Below, piece after piece: positions 50,046 to 61,852 of a DNA stretch of 64,000 nt (position 1 is the stretch's first letter; every line of letters starts with the position of its first letter). Source of the DNA: Polytrichum commune (taxonomy: Eukaryota > Streptophyta > Polytrichopsida > Polytrichales > Polytrichaceae); the NCBI GenBank assembly GCA_950295325.1, contig OX485805.1:43608758-43672757 (forward strand), in the 5' to 3' direction. The position numbers were made by a program, and so were the translations under genes. The notes under the pieces are model-generated. The model searched no databases and had not been told where the DNA came from. It saw nothing but the letters and a program-made list of their open reading frames with translations.

Positions 50046-51518
50046 AACCCAGTAGTGAGCCTGTAGTGAGCTTCATTGGGCAAGACGGAACTAATGTTTT
50101 TGAGGTCGCAACATGAATGAGAAGAGGCCAGGTGGTGGATTTGCCCTTTGGTAGATGTGATTGGTATCACCATGTCCATTGTGGTTTTGACTGCAAAGAA
50201 TGTGACACTTGGTTAAATTCATTTTTGTGATAAAGATTATGTATTTGGCACCAATGGTATCTGTGGGTGGTAACCATCACCACTTCAGATGACCAGGAAG
50301 AAACTAAGTAGCCACTAGATTGCTAATTGTGTGTTATGGGTATACATATTGAGTGGCAAGATGACCACTGAGGTTATATATTTTTAGCAGTCATTGTGGG
50401 GCAATAACAGTCACCAAAGAGGGTAGCAGTTACCATAGAGTGCAAATTATAGCACTTGGCCTATTTAATTAATGATTTATATTTTGTAGATGTAGCGCAA
50501 CCATTTATCACATTTAATTGAAAAGCTCAAATTTAATACACGAGTTCATTTTCTAGCATGCTGTTAGTACGTACTACGTACGTAAGCATTCGTTTTTCTC
50601 TATAAACTTCTCCTGTATAGGGGATTTAATTTCATTGTGACCCACACACGTTATTTTGGTTTCCAACGAAGATTCCATTCCCCAAAAAAATTTGTATGCA
50701 TCACCCACAATGAAGACACTCACCCTCACGTCACTCAATCTCGCTAAAACATCAAACACCACCGTGATTTTGACCTCTCGACGTGGCTATCAAGACCACA
50801 ACCGATATTGCACACAAACTCATTATTGGTGACCGTTTTCATTGCAATTTAAGCTACCCTATGTGGTTCATTTGGATACGATTTTCTCTAGTACGTGCAA
50901 TCCCTTTGCTGATGGCTCATGCCATGTAAAAGATTGCACCACTGGCCCGGAAGACACTTAGGAGATAGTCTCATTGTGTGGTGGATGGGGATGATCCGAA
51001 TTGAGGTAGGTGGCTGGGATGGAAACTTGGATGGTTGAGCAAGTTCTTTTGGAAATTGTCGTCCACTAGGGAGGTAGTTTTACAGTCTAGAAGCTTTTAA
51101 AATCTTTTGTGCTATTACTGGCTTATGCACACTGAGACTCATTTACTGTGCTAAATGTCGAGGATTATCGAAGAAGATGCAAGTCCAAAGAGAATGTGCA
51201 TAAAGTTTGCTAATTCAAGTCAACTAAACCAAAGAGATCTGCATAAGTTACAGTAGCCACGTCATTGTTATTGGTCCTCCGTTTGTTGGTGCCCTTCATA
51301 CGAGACTTGCGTTATCTTTGGTAGTTGCTCAAATTCATCTCCAAAGAAGGTTACAACTCGATCTTCTGATTCACACAAATATTGCATGGTGAATTTTTCC
51401 TCAACATTAATTGAAATATAGGAGGTGTGAGCACCCTGGACATGACCCTTTTTGGTCTTGCACATTTGACAATTCACTGGTCTATGCTAAGGATTTCACA
51501 TGAGCGCCCTTGCATACG
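50046..51518. other. Gene-free stretch up to the duplication joint
   Basis: No supported gene. A near-palindrome built on TACGTACTACGTACGTA lies at about 50567-50585. The joint with unit 2 is at about 51518/51519. CCCTTGCATAC occurs just before the joint and again about 27 bp later, inside the duplicated intron. Confidence 0.5.
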
Positions 51519-54193
51519 ATCTGTTTTGTGAATTCCCTTGCATACAGAAAAACGCATCAGTGAAATTATGTAGGAGGTGGAGCAGCTAATCTTTTGAAGT
51601 AGCACTGCATTTTTCCAGGGGTTCTCCAAATATTGAGATGGACGAGGAGACATTTTTGGTCAACCGAGAGAGAGCTGTCGATTACTTGAACTCTTTGGAG
51701 AAGGTAATTATCTTTATAAGCATCTATATAATGATTTCTGCTCATATACTCTATCGAAAGTGTCAATACTGTATATGTTGTGTTCATCAATTTAATGACG
51801 AAGTTTGCTGATCTCTGTGCCTTCCACAGGTCTCGTGAACGATCAGTTCCTGAACTGGGATCCGGAGAATCGCATCAAAGTGAGGATTATATCCGCTCGG
51901 GCTTACCACTCACTCCTCATGCATAACATGTAAGTACCGATTCTATGGAAACCGTCAACCCTTATCTCCCTTCTACAGTACGCCCGGTATGAACGCTGAA
52001 CGCTGAACTCTGCTTTGGCTTTAGCGAAATTCTTGATTTTATGGTTACTCTCACTCACTGTTCACGTGCACAAAGTGCAAGGCCTCTGGCACAACGAACT
52101 CTATAGCGTTTTTGGTGAAAGGGGAGAATTTGGAGATGATCACTCGGCCCACACTGGAGGCCTCCCTCTAGATCTGGCTAGAGGGAGATATATTTCGATG
52201 TATGCATGTCTTTGGTGTGCTCGGTGGCATTAAGCATATGGGTGGCAGGTGCATCCGCCCTACACCTGAAGAGCTGGAGGATTATTTGGCCTCCAGACTT
52301 CACAATTTACAATGCCGGACAATTCCCTTGCAATCGATATACACACTACATGACATCCTCAACTAGCATAGATCTGAACCTGAAACGGAAAGAGATGGTG
52401 ATTCTGGGGACGCAATATGCTGGAGAGATGAAGAAGGGTCTATTCAGCGTTATGCACTACTTGATGCCCAAAAGAGGAATTCTGTCGTTGCATTCGGGCT
52501 GCAATATGGGGAAGGCAGGGGATGTCGCCTTGTTTTTTGGATTATCAGGTATCGTTGGTAAAAAAATGAGAAGCTCACGTGCTTGATCAGCTGAAGCTAC
52601 AATTTGTGTCCGTACTTGGACGTGTTTCTGACTGTTATTGATGGTGTGGCAGGTACCGGTAAGACGACGTTATCTACCGACGAGAATCGATACCTCATTG
52701 GTGATGACGAACACTGCTGGAGTGAGAACGGTGTGTCAAATATTGAGGGAGGATGTTATGCGAAGACCACTGACAATTGCCCGGGAGAAGGAGCCAGAAA
52801 TTTGGAATGCAATCAAGTTTGGAACTGGTGAGTTTGTAAATGTGTCTGGGTGGGTGAGATAGGGGGGTTGAGGTGTGGCTATTCAAAGTACTTCGACATC
52901 TAAAGATTATTGACGAAATTTTTGTTTCCTGCAGTGCTTGAGAACGTAGTCTTCGAGGAGCACTACAGGGATGTTGATTACACAGATAAATCTGTGACTG
53001 GTAAGTGCTTTCAGAATCGTGCTAATTGGTCGTATATTGAGTGCTTTTTGTGCCCGCTGTTACAGTATAAATGCCTAGTGATGTATGAGACTTATTGGTT
53101 TTTATTGATTGATTCTGTCTTGTTGTACCGAGAACACAAAGGCAGCTTATCCTATAGAGTTCATCCCCAACGTCAAGTTGCCTTGCGTGGGACCACACCC
53201 AAAGAATGTTATCCTGCTCGCATGTGATGCATTTGGTGTCTTGCCACCAGTCAGCAAATTGACGCATGCACAGACGATGTATCACTTCATCAGCGGTTAC
53301 ACTGCCTTGGTACGCAATTTGTGGATTAGAAATCCCATTTGAAAGGAATAACCAATTTGTCCTTTTTATGGTTTCCTGAATTCCTGGATAGTGTACTTGG
53401 GAGTGAATGGTTTTGGATATGCAGGTTGAAGGAACTGTTGATGGCGTGAAGGAACCAACTGCCTCCTTCTCGGCTTGCTTTGGAGCAGCTGTCATCATGC
53501 TGAACCCAAGGAAATATGCTGCCATGCTTGCAGACAAGATGAAGAAACATGGTGCTACTGCCTGGCTCGTGAACACCGGCTGGACTGGTGGCAGGTACGT
53601 TTTCAAAGGGCATGAAATTTCTACCAGACTTGGTTCAAAGATTTTGCGCTATTTGTTCCTGTATGTGGTTGAGTTTATCACGCTTGTGCCAGTTATTTGA
53701 ATCTTGATAAACAACTAATTCTCTGGTGCTTTTCTGGCAACAGCTATGGTGTCGGGAGCAGAATGGAACTGGCGTATAGAAGGAAGATCATCAATGCCAT
53801 TCATGACGGCTCGTTGTTGGAAGCTGAATATGAGAAGACCCCGATCTTCTAACCTGGCTGTACCCACCAAGGTCAATGGTATTCCAACAGAAGCTTTGCA
53901 CCCGGAGAACTCGGTATGCGATCTGCACATTCGGCCGGCTGTTCTCAACTTATTTCAGATTCGTTTCTGCCTTGACTTTTTTTCTCTAATTTCCTGTGTG
54001 CAAATGATTTGTGGTTTCTGAGTTGAGTACATCGTCTGTGCAGTGGTCAGACAAGAAGCAGTACAGTGAGACCCTGAAGAAGCTGGCTGGTCTTTTCTAG
54101 AAGAACTTTGAGGTGTATGCCGACTACAAGGTCGGTGGAGACAGTAAGCTGACACAGGAGATTCTTTCGGCCGGACCAACATTGGAATTTTGA
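51519..54193 (+). pseudogene. 5'-truncated PEPCK pseudogene (unit 2)
   Basis: It matches PEPCK from intron 3 to the stop codon, so exons 1-3 and the promoter are missing. Exon 4 lies at 51619-51703. It has a one-base loss at the start of exon 5, one-base gains in exons 6 (near 52284), 7 (near 52770) and 11 (near 53849), and a CAG-to-TAG stop in exon 12 near 54099. Most splice sites are still recognisable. It cannot make a functional enzyme. Intron 5 and the 3' flank remain nearly identical to the intact gene while intron 10 is clearly diverged. Confidence 0.95.
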
Positions 54194-56342
54194 TTTTTAG
54201 GCACCCATGTGCCTCGTGAAGATGGTGTTGCAGTGTTTTTCTCAGTGATGTATCATGTATGTCACTGAGTTCCACTGGTAGAGTTTGAGAATGAATCTGA
54301 GGATCATTCTCGGAGAAGATTGACGATTAGCTTTGATTAAGTTACGTCAGGTGGGTTGAGCCCTTTCTTTGGGTTATATTTTTCCTTCCAAGGTCTAACA
54401 AGACTCTGGTAGCACATTCTTATTTAACATCCTGTCCATATCCTAATTTAAACTTCTTGTCAATACCAAACAGTCAGATTTCAATCAAACTTTTGTAAAC
54501 TACTATTTTCTCCAAACCATCAAATCATTGAATGGGAAAGGGAGCTCTACAAAGCCCTACAAAGCCCTACATATTATTGAACGGGAAAGGGACCACCAAG
54601 TTGACAATATTATGAACGGAAAAAGGGAGCACCCAGACCTTGAATAGATGTTTTGGAATGAAGACATCCTAGCAAATAACTCACAAGATTTGATAATTTG
54701 ATAGAAGTATGTGGAATATCGAGTCATGTTTCAATTATGAAGGGGTACCTTTCTATTATTTTTAAAATTTAAAATTTTAATAATGAAATTGTCAGACAAT
54801 ATAATTTTGGGGAGAAATAATAGCAACAAAGGTTAAAGCCAAGCTTCTAAGAAATAATGAAGCATCCATGAAAACAAATCCTGAAATTCTTTAGCAATAG
54901 CATGTGTTAGAAACCTTTGCTCTTAATAATAATCATTGATAACCTTTATTATTATCTTTCCTAGTATAAGGAAAACTTTGCTCTTTCTTATACAATTGTT
55001 CATAATTTGAATAGGTGTCTATGTTCATGTAAATGAAATTCCGTTTGGAATTGTATTGTACAGTGCATGGATTGATGACATGAGATTTTTCCTTGATAAC
55101 ACTCTAGCTAAATCTAGAGAATACCCTGATTTCAAAGAGAACATGAACTTTAATATTTTGTATTACAGTTTGACATCTTTTATGTCAATGTACATCTTTA
55201 ATGAAGCCTACCAAGTATCTCGACTCACACAAGTTGGAATCATGTTAAAATAAAACATTTGCCATAAAATTATTCATTGGTTTACATTAATGGCCATATG
55301 TTGGATTGTGGATATATTGGCTTTATGAGACGAGTTGTTGCAATGAATGTGGAGTGGATGTTATTATTATTGAGGGGTGGGGGGTGGTGATTTACTTTAG
55401 GTACATGGTCCTTAGAGTAGCACCCAAAGGATTTTTGGCGATTTAGGATTTCTCATCATTTATGGAGAATTTAAGGAAAATTTACCTAGGTTAGAAACAT
55501 GTCCATCCAAAATATGGATTTTTTAATTAACTTTTATTAATTGTTTTGTGATCCCTATAAATTGTCAAAGTGCTCTGCAATATTAGGTCCATTGGTGTCA
55601 TATGGGGGGGGGGGGTCCACTACTGTTGGATTGTTAGGTGAAAACTACCTCCAAATTAGTTTATAACACGGAAGAGCCTTCTATTGAGTAAGGCCATTGT
55701 TCACAACTTCACGTGTTGTGGAACTATTCTTATATAGGTGTGAATAAACACCCCCCCCAAAGGAATATTGCTTGGGAGGTATCAGAGGAATAAACACCTA
55801 GAAGTATGAAGGTTTGAGCACGAATCAATGATGTATACTTTATAAAATTTTAATCAGTGACCTTATTTGGGTTTGATGTACAAGAGAAAGTTCTAGAGAG
55901 TTTCAATTTAGGCCACATCCATATGATTAGAACAAGAATTAATATTTTTTTTGTCCACCAACTCATTTTGAAAGCATTTTTTTTTCAAAAAATAGAAATT
56001 CCAAGTCATATGAAAATCAACTCGATCTTTGAGAGGATTGGCTAAAAGTATGAGCTTCATAACTTTGGTGGAAAATCCCAAAGATGTTCACTTCACCGAC
56101 CTTGTTACTTTCCCCAAGCAATAAATTTTGTAACAAAGATTTTTTCTGGGTTCCTGACTCTTCAAGGTCCATATCTTAGAGACTAATTTGACTTCTTATC
56201 TTAAATAGACGCTTGTGTTTGAGTGGTATGTGGTTCGATGGGGCTCTTGAAACGGATACCAAAACAATGTGTCTTCAAATAAAATAAAAAAATCCTAGGG
56301 GCTAAGGATCACGAATGTAAAGTCCTACGGACCGAGGGTTAG
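54194..56342. other. Intergenic DNA of unit 2
   Basis: Copy of 32356-35445 minus the 983-bp segment. It includes a 12-G run at about 55604-55615 and the conserved short frame at 55056-55253 (ending QVGIMLK). No gene is supported. Confidence 0.5.
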
Positions 56343-57316
56343 TGTTGCGCACCTCTCCATGAGGAGTGCCCAAAACACCATGGGCACAAGGGGGACCCCG
56401 GAGTGACACCCGGGACTTGTGTCGCCATTGGTGAGAAGGTCCAAGTGATCCTAGTGTGAGTGAGGTCCCGGACGTTGGGAACGCCTCCCACCTACGGAGA
56501 TTAGGATGCCCGAGGGTAGGGCCATGAGCTATGCGTAGCTTATGGCGTGGTGATTCCATTAAGCTCAAGAACACCTCAATTGGAGGTGTGAGCTAGGAGT
56601 TATGGCAATTTGAGTGGGGCGTTGTTCCGGGACAGCGCCCTGGTACAGCAGTGGCCTGGGAGTGGCTCCCGGGACTGCTAAAGGTTTGAACAGGCATAAC
56701 TTCCACAATACTTGCCTGAATGAGGCAAGTGAGGAGTCCATCAGCATCTACGTGAAGCGTAGATGAGGATGGAGTGGTTGCTTGTTAGCATCAGACATCA
56801 TAAAAAGAAGTTATGATGGTCTGAAGTTGCTAGGGGCTTCTAAGCCCAACGGCTAAGGGAATACGTCTACTTGGCCCCAGCTCTTGGTAGAGAGACATAA
56901 GGTTTCTTGGCAATGGGGTAGGGGCCCCGCGTAGTGTACTAGAGGCTTATATGGGTGAGGTGGTGTGGCCTCACCCACCCGAGGCCGAACGGCACGGCCT
57001 TCATGGGTATTGGCCCAATGCGAGACCATAGTTGCCTAGTACGCTTCGGGTTGTTGTAGTGTTGCTTCGGCAATGCGATGATCAACATAAGATTGGACTT
57101 CCATGAATGGAAGTCCACATCTAAGAATTGGTTACCGAATAAGGGGTGAGTCCCGAAAGCAAAGTAGGAGGGTTGGTTCCCCTCCTATGAACTATAAGGT
57201 CCGGGGTAAGAGGAGCTAACCATTAGCATGGTGGAATGCGAAGGGTTAGCGCTCGTAACCTTTGCTAGAAATGAAAATTGGCAATATTGTTAATGGGGCT
57301 AGCAAGGGTTGCGACA
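56343..57316. mobile_element. Solo LTR of an LTR retrotransposon
   Basis: A 974-bp insertion begins TGTTGCGCAC and ends GGTTGCGACA, so it has the TG...CA ends of LTRs. It is flanked by the 5-bp direct repeat GTTAG at 56338-56342 and 57317-57321. Unit 1 has a single GTTAG at 35441-35445, the uninterrupted target. There is no internal coding region, so it is a solo LTR left by LTR-LTR recombination. It is GC-richer than its surroundings. Superfamily and strand cannot be assigned. Confidence 0.9.
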
Positions 57317-57482
57317 GTTAGAGGCCAAGGCTTGAAAATTTCCTATACCTCCTTGCATCTCTCATTCATTCTCTTTGGGCTCTTCATGTTTTGAATTTTG
57401 TCTCACCTCTTGAGCTTTAGGATTTTGTGTATGCACTATGATTTTCCATATACACAAAACCTTGGTGGTTCTAGTGTTTTTC

Positions 57483-58128
57483 ATGGCCATTCGACAGATC
57501 ATGATGGTTGTAGTAGCTGCACAACAACTTGCCATTGGTGACCACTATGGAGCTATGACGATGATATTTGCCATGATCATTGAAAGCAACGAACCATGAA
57601 AATGTAGTGATTGGATGTACGAGAGAGCTTGTAGATATTACATAGAGACACAATTAATGGTAGTTATTCAACTCAAATGTTTAAGCAACGAACAAGGTTG
57701 CATCTATAAACTTTACATATTTATGTTCAATTATAACACTTTCTTTAAGAAAATCAGATTCTCATATGAGAGCTTGTATTCTAGTAGAGACATGTGTAGC
57801 TATAGTATTAGGTCGATTAGGAAGTAATAATACATTACAAATATGTGGTGAGGTCTTTGGAGTGGCAAGAAATACAACTTTTATTATAGTTAAAAAAATT
57901 TGTGCATCCATTAGGAAACATTTAAAGCCTTTAGTATTTGAAAAAACAAGCAGACAAAGTATAAATCAAATGATAACATTGTAAGAAATTCCATATGTTA
58001 TTGAACCTATAGAGGGAACCTATGTACTTATAATTGCTCCTAAACTTGATCCAATATCTTACTACTGCCGTAAAGGATTTTATTCAATTTTATACCAAAA
58101 AGTAGTAGACCCAAAATGCAAATTTTAA
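57483..58128 (+). pseudogene. PIF/Harbinger transposase relic (unit 2)
   Basis: Second copy of the relic at 35607-36259. The frame from 57766 reads MRACILVETCVAIVLGRLG and runs to the shared stop at 57982-57984. It resumes in frame with EIPYVIEPIEGTYVLII and YCRKGFYSI. It ends earlier than unit 1 at a TAA at 58126-58128. The first catalytic Asp is Glu here too. Clearly inactive. Confidence 0.75.
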
Positions 58129-58878
58129 AAATTTCTAACCATACTACTACTGTTTTCAACCATCTTGGAAAACATATATATGACTTGTTCATGAAATGAC
58201 TTCTTACCACTCTTCAAAGCAAATTGCGAAGTTGGTTCCGATGTAGGCTCAGTGTAGCTGAAGTGGTTGGTTGGTCAGAACGTTTATTTCCAGATGTTGT
58301 AACATGCTTTAAGAGTGTTCTAGTTTGATGCCATTACTGATCAATTGAATCATAAAATTTGTATTCATGTTTATTTTATTTAAAAAGTCACATTAGCTAT
58401 TTTATCATATTTGTATTGTTTGAATAATATATTGAACTTCTTCTTACAAGCCTCTAATGATTTTGTGAACCCTAGAATTGTTGCAATTATTCTGGCATGT
58501 AGGTTTAATCATGTATCAACTTATATACCAATATAGAGGCAAATTCACGAGAGAAATGATTTAAAAAAATTGATTTCGGACCCTAAATCTTAACCCTAGA
58601 AGAAAAATAAGCATTATTGTGGAATGAAATATGAAATAATTGAATAATTATACACTTGATACAATGATGAGTTGGTGGTTAGTCTAGTCTCTTTTTCCCA
58701 AGAGAATTGGGTTCAATCTACCGTGAGAACACCACCACATAGTGATGTTGAAGACACACCACATACTTACAATTGGAGGAAGATGTTGCAAACGGACAAC
58801 AACAAAACCCAAGACCTCTAAAAGGCTCAATTGTCCAATTTGAATTTGAATTTTTTTTTCATTTATTAGGGTTTTATT

Positions 58879-59447
58879 CTATGGGCTTTTGCAAACATGA
58901 AGCACTATATCATATACAAATTGTAGAAAACTACATTGTTTCTTAGCATTCTTTACAAAATTTGGTTCTATTACACCTCGTAAAGCAATGAATGTTTTCA
59001 CATCAGAATCTCTCCAATTCTTTAAAATTGCAAATTCTTCATCTTCTTCATGCTCCTCTTTTGATGTTGTTTTCTTGGATTTTGTTGCTTTTGTTGTAAC
59101 CTTCGCATGTGAAGTTTGTTTTCTTTTTGTTGAACGTCCTCCATGAACAATCCAAATGTCTACATCATCATCTAGGGTTCCTATGGCTAGGGCCTCCACA
59201 TATGGCATTTTTTTTTTTTTTTGCATTGCAACTTATCAACAACTTCTATAGGTTCAGTGATCGAATTGAACCGATCATAAGTGTTTGACACTGAAAAAGA
59301 CAAATTTCTTATTCTTGCTAGAACAAGATGGAACGGTTGAAATGCGTGAGATCCTACACTAGACACACCTCTCACTTGCAGATTGGATGACCCATCAATG
59401 ATCCTTGCGGCATACTGCGATGAGCTATCCATTCTACAAGCAAGCAA
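58879..59447 (-). pseudogene. Harbinger ORF1-like Myb/SANT protein relic (unit 2)
   Basis: Second copy of the opposite-strand partner gene, better preserved than unit 1. One frame (59187-59447) carries MDSSSQYAARIIDG. A second (58879-59226) carries PYVEALAIGTLDDDVDIW, a basic KATKSKKTTSK stretch, acidic EEHEEDEEF and the SANT-like WRDSDVKTFIALRGVIEP. The two frames are separated by a T-rich run near 59210 that probably holds the frameshift. Confidence 0.6.
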
Positions 59448-61852
59448 TCACACACGGACAAAGCAAGAGCAAGAAACAAGAAGTGAAGAAGAAAATGATG
59501 AGTGCAGATTAAAAGTGTGAAGGGTCTAGGTTTGGAGTTGCCATTCGTTTGATCCAACGGTGGAGATCAAATGCAAATATTTTATTTGTATACTTGTTGA
59601 CCCCAAAGCCCTTTGTTGACCCCCCAATCCATGAGGGTTCCTTTTGTGCCTTAGGGGCCATCTCAGAAACAACATTTTATAGAATATAGTATTCAATCAA
59701 TTGTTGGTGTTGACTCCTAGTCTAAAGCTCTTCGGATAAGCCTTAAAGCTCTCTACCAATAGGATGGCAAGATTTCCCTCGGCCCTTGGCCTCGACTCCT
59801 AGTGTAAAGTGGGCCTCAGAAGACTTGTGAAGGCCTGGAAAAATGCGGTGACGAGAGACATGGTTCAATCTTTGTCTTCCAGTTGTGTTCAAAGTACGAA
59901 GAGGTCGGGAAAGATGGCCCTTCAACCTCATGTCGGTGAATCCTGGCCATGGCCGGGCTGCAATAAGTTTGAGAATTCATACTTCGCATTGTAGTCTTAG
60001 TCTGCGATTGCGGTCGTGGATGTGCAGCAGGAAAGGGAAGGACGAACGGGTGGAAGAGCATGGCCCTCGTATCCAGATTTCTCTCAGGTTATACTCATCC
60101 CCGCATGTGTCTCCTTTAGTGGGTGTAGGATGATGCAAGTATGCTCAATTTACACAAGTATCTGTGTGATTAACTTTGCAACTGAAATACAATTTTATTC
60201 TCTATGTATTTAGCACCTTACAGAATATTGCTTACAATAACTCCTACGCTTGGTGGATCTTGCTTATCCTATGCATTTCCATATCTAGAACTCATGGTTC
60301 TCACATGCTTCTCTCTGATACACTGCATCTGTTCATTTTGGCGTTGGCTGATTTGGGCCTTCTGTCTGAAAAAAGAAAAAAAGAAAAAAAAAGATACACT
60401 GCATCTGCTAAGATAACTTTCCCTGTAATGCTTCCCGAATGTAATCCAGCAATTCTTTGTTTCACCTGGAACCTTCCATTCTAGAAAGTTCTGAGATCGT
60501 CTAACAGAGTCTGTCCAAAGTAACTGGATGAACGCACTAGATGAACGATGGCCCTTCAACATTTTCTGTGGTATTGTTATGCAAATTGTACACCTATATA
60601 ACGAATCTTTCAACTCAAACTTCTATAGGTCCTGAAAATACCTTTCTTCCTTGAGATCCTATTGGATTCACAGTAGCCTGGAAGGAAGGTGATGCTGGCC
60701 GACTTGAAAGATCCTAGAACTCTGCTGTCCTTCCTAAGATTAGTCACCTCGAGGAAGGTGTAGAAAGTGAGACACCGATTCTTGGGTAACACATGGTACT
60801 ATAAAGAAATATCTTGTGTAGGTATCGGAATACCTTTCGAAAGATCCAGAGGCGATTTCTTCTCAATGCAGGTCTCTGCAAAGATTGGCCAGAGGGGAAA
60901 CCTTTCAAAGATATGGATAAAGTTGTTTAAAGAGGTGTATGTAATGAAAAAAAGAAATTGATGTTAAAGTCCAGGAAGCCAAAAGGGTCATGGTACTAGA
61001 AGTACATCAAGATGTGGTATAAAGAATAATATTGTGTGGGGATGGAAATTCTTCCAAGTATATTCTTCTAGGTCAATTGCGGAAGATTTTGGTCTTGTAG
61101 AAATTATGCGGGATTCCATATTATTTACGAAGTAATGAAAGGCCAGATAGGAAGTAGGAAGACCACAATGGTATTGTAATTCCCATCTCTTTGAAGATGT
61201 TGGCCATCTACACGCGGACATCTACACATGGACATTTACGTGTGCAAAATGTGCATCTCCAGAGAGAATAACTTGTTACCACTTATCTTGAGGGAATGTT
61301 CTTTGTGCAGATCTTTGTTGTGGGGTTACAACGTGCATTGTGAGGGCAGTTCTTGGGCATTAAGTATATCAATGAAAGGGGAGAACTGGCTACTACTTAC
61401 AGTTCAACTGGTTCGTTTCCCCTAATTTCGGGTTTAAAATTCAAACTCTAGGAAATGAAGCGAACTACATTTTTGGGAAATTTTACTACTTTAAGTTAAA
61501 ATACAATGAAAAACCCAAGCATTTCAATGAATAAGCGGTTGACAATGAAGAAGTAAAGAGAGTGACCGAGTTGGCTCAAATTTCTCCACGTTCGCTGAGG
61601 TATATCCATGGTGTTGCTTAAACTAATTGCAGATCTCCGGTGTATGTTGAAGGGTCCTTCTGCTCATCCTCAGATAATCTTTTAGGTGTTATCTGTCTTT
61701 CTTGGTCAAGGTGTGTTTCCTGTGGTCATGTAAGTGAACTAATTTTCACCTCGAAGTAATCTTCTTGTCATCTCTTGCTTTTGCGTGCAGGAACTTGAGA
61801 CCAGGGCGCACTGTGCACTTCCTGATTAGGCAGGATATGCTCGCTGACAACA
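59448..61852 (+). promoter_or_regulatory. Upstream region of the second kinase gene
   Basis: Homologous to the upstream region of unit 1 but without the MITE, and with 60131-60555 in place of 38921-39844. It holds the empty MITE target TTA at 59743-59745 and an A-rich run near 60370-60395. The leader intron signals (GTAAGT donor, GCGTGCAG acceptor) are intact just before 61853. No coding exon is supported. Confidence 0.4.

Larger units (their letters stand above)
29679..51518 (+). repeat. Tandem segmental duplication, unit 1 (~21.8 kb)
   Basis: From about 29679, in PEPCK intron 3, the sequence recurs starting at 51519, directly head-to-tail. The unit carries PEPCK exons 4-12, the intergenic Harbinger relic and the whole four-kinase gene. 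The offset between units is about 21.84 kb in PEPCK and 20.70 kb at the kinase start, the difference coming from indels. Unit 1 has material absent from unit 2 at 32662-33644, 37833-38205 and 38382-38709, and a non-homologous segment at 38921-39844. Confidence 0.93.
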
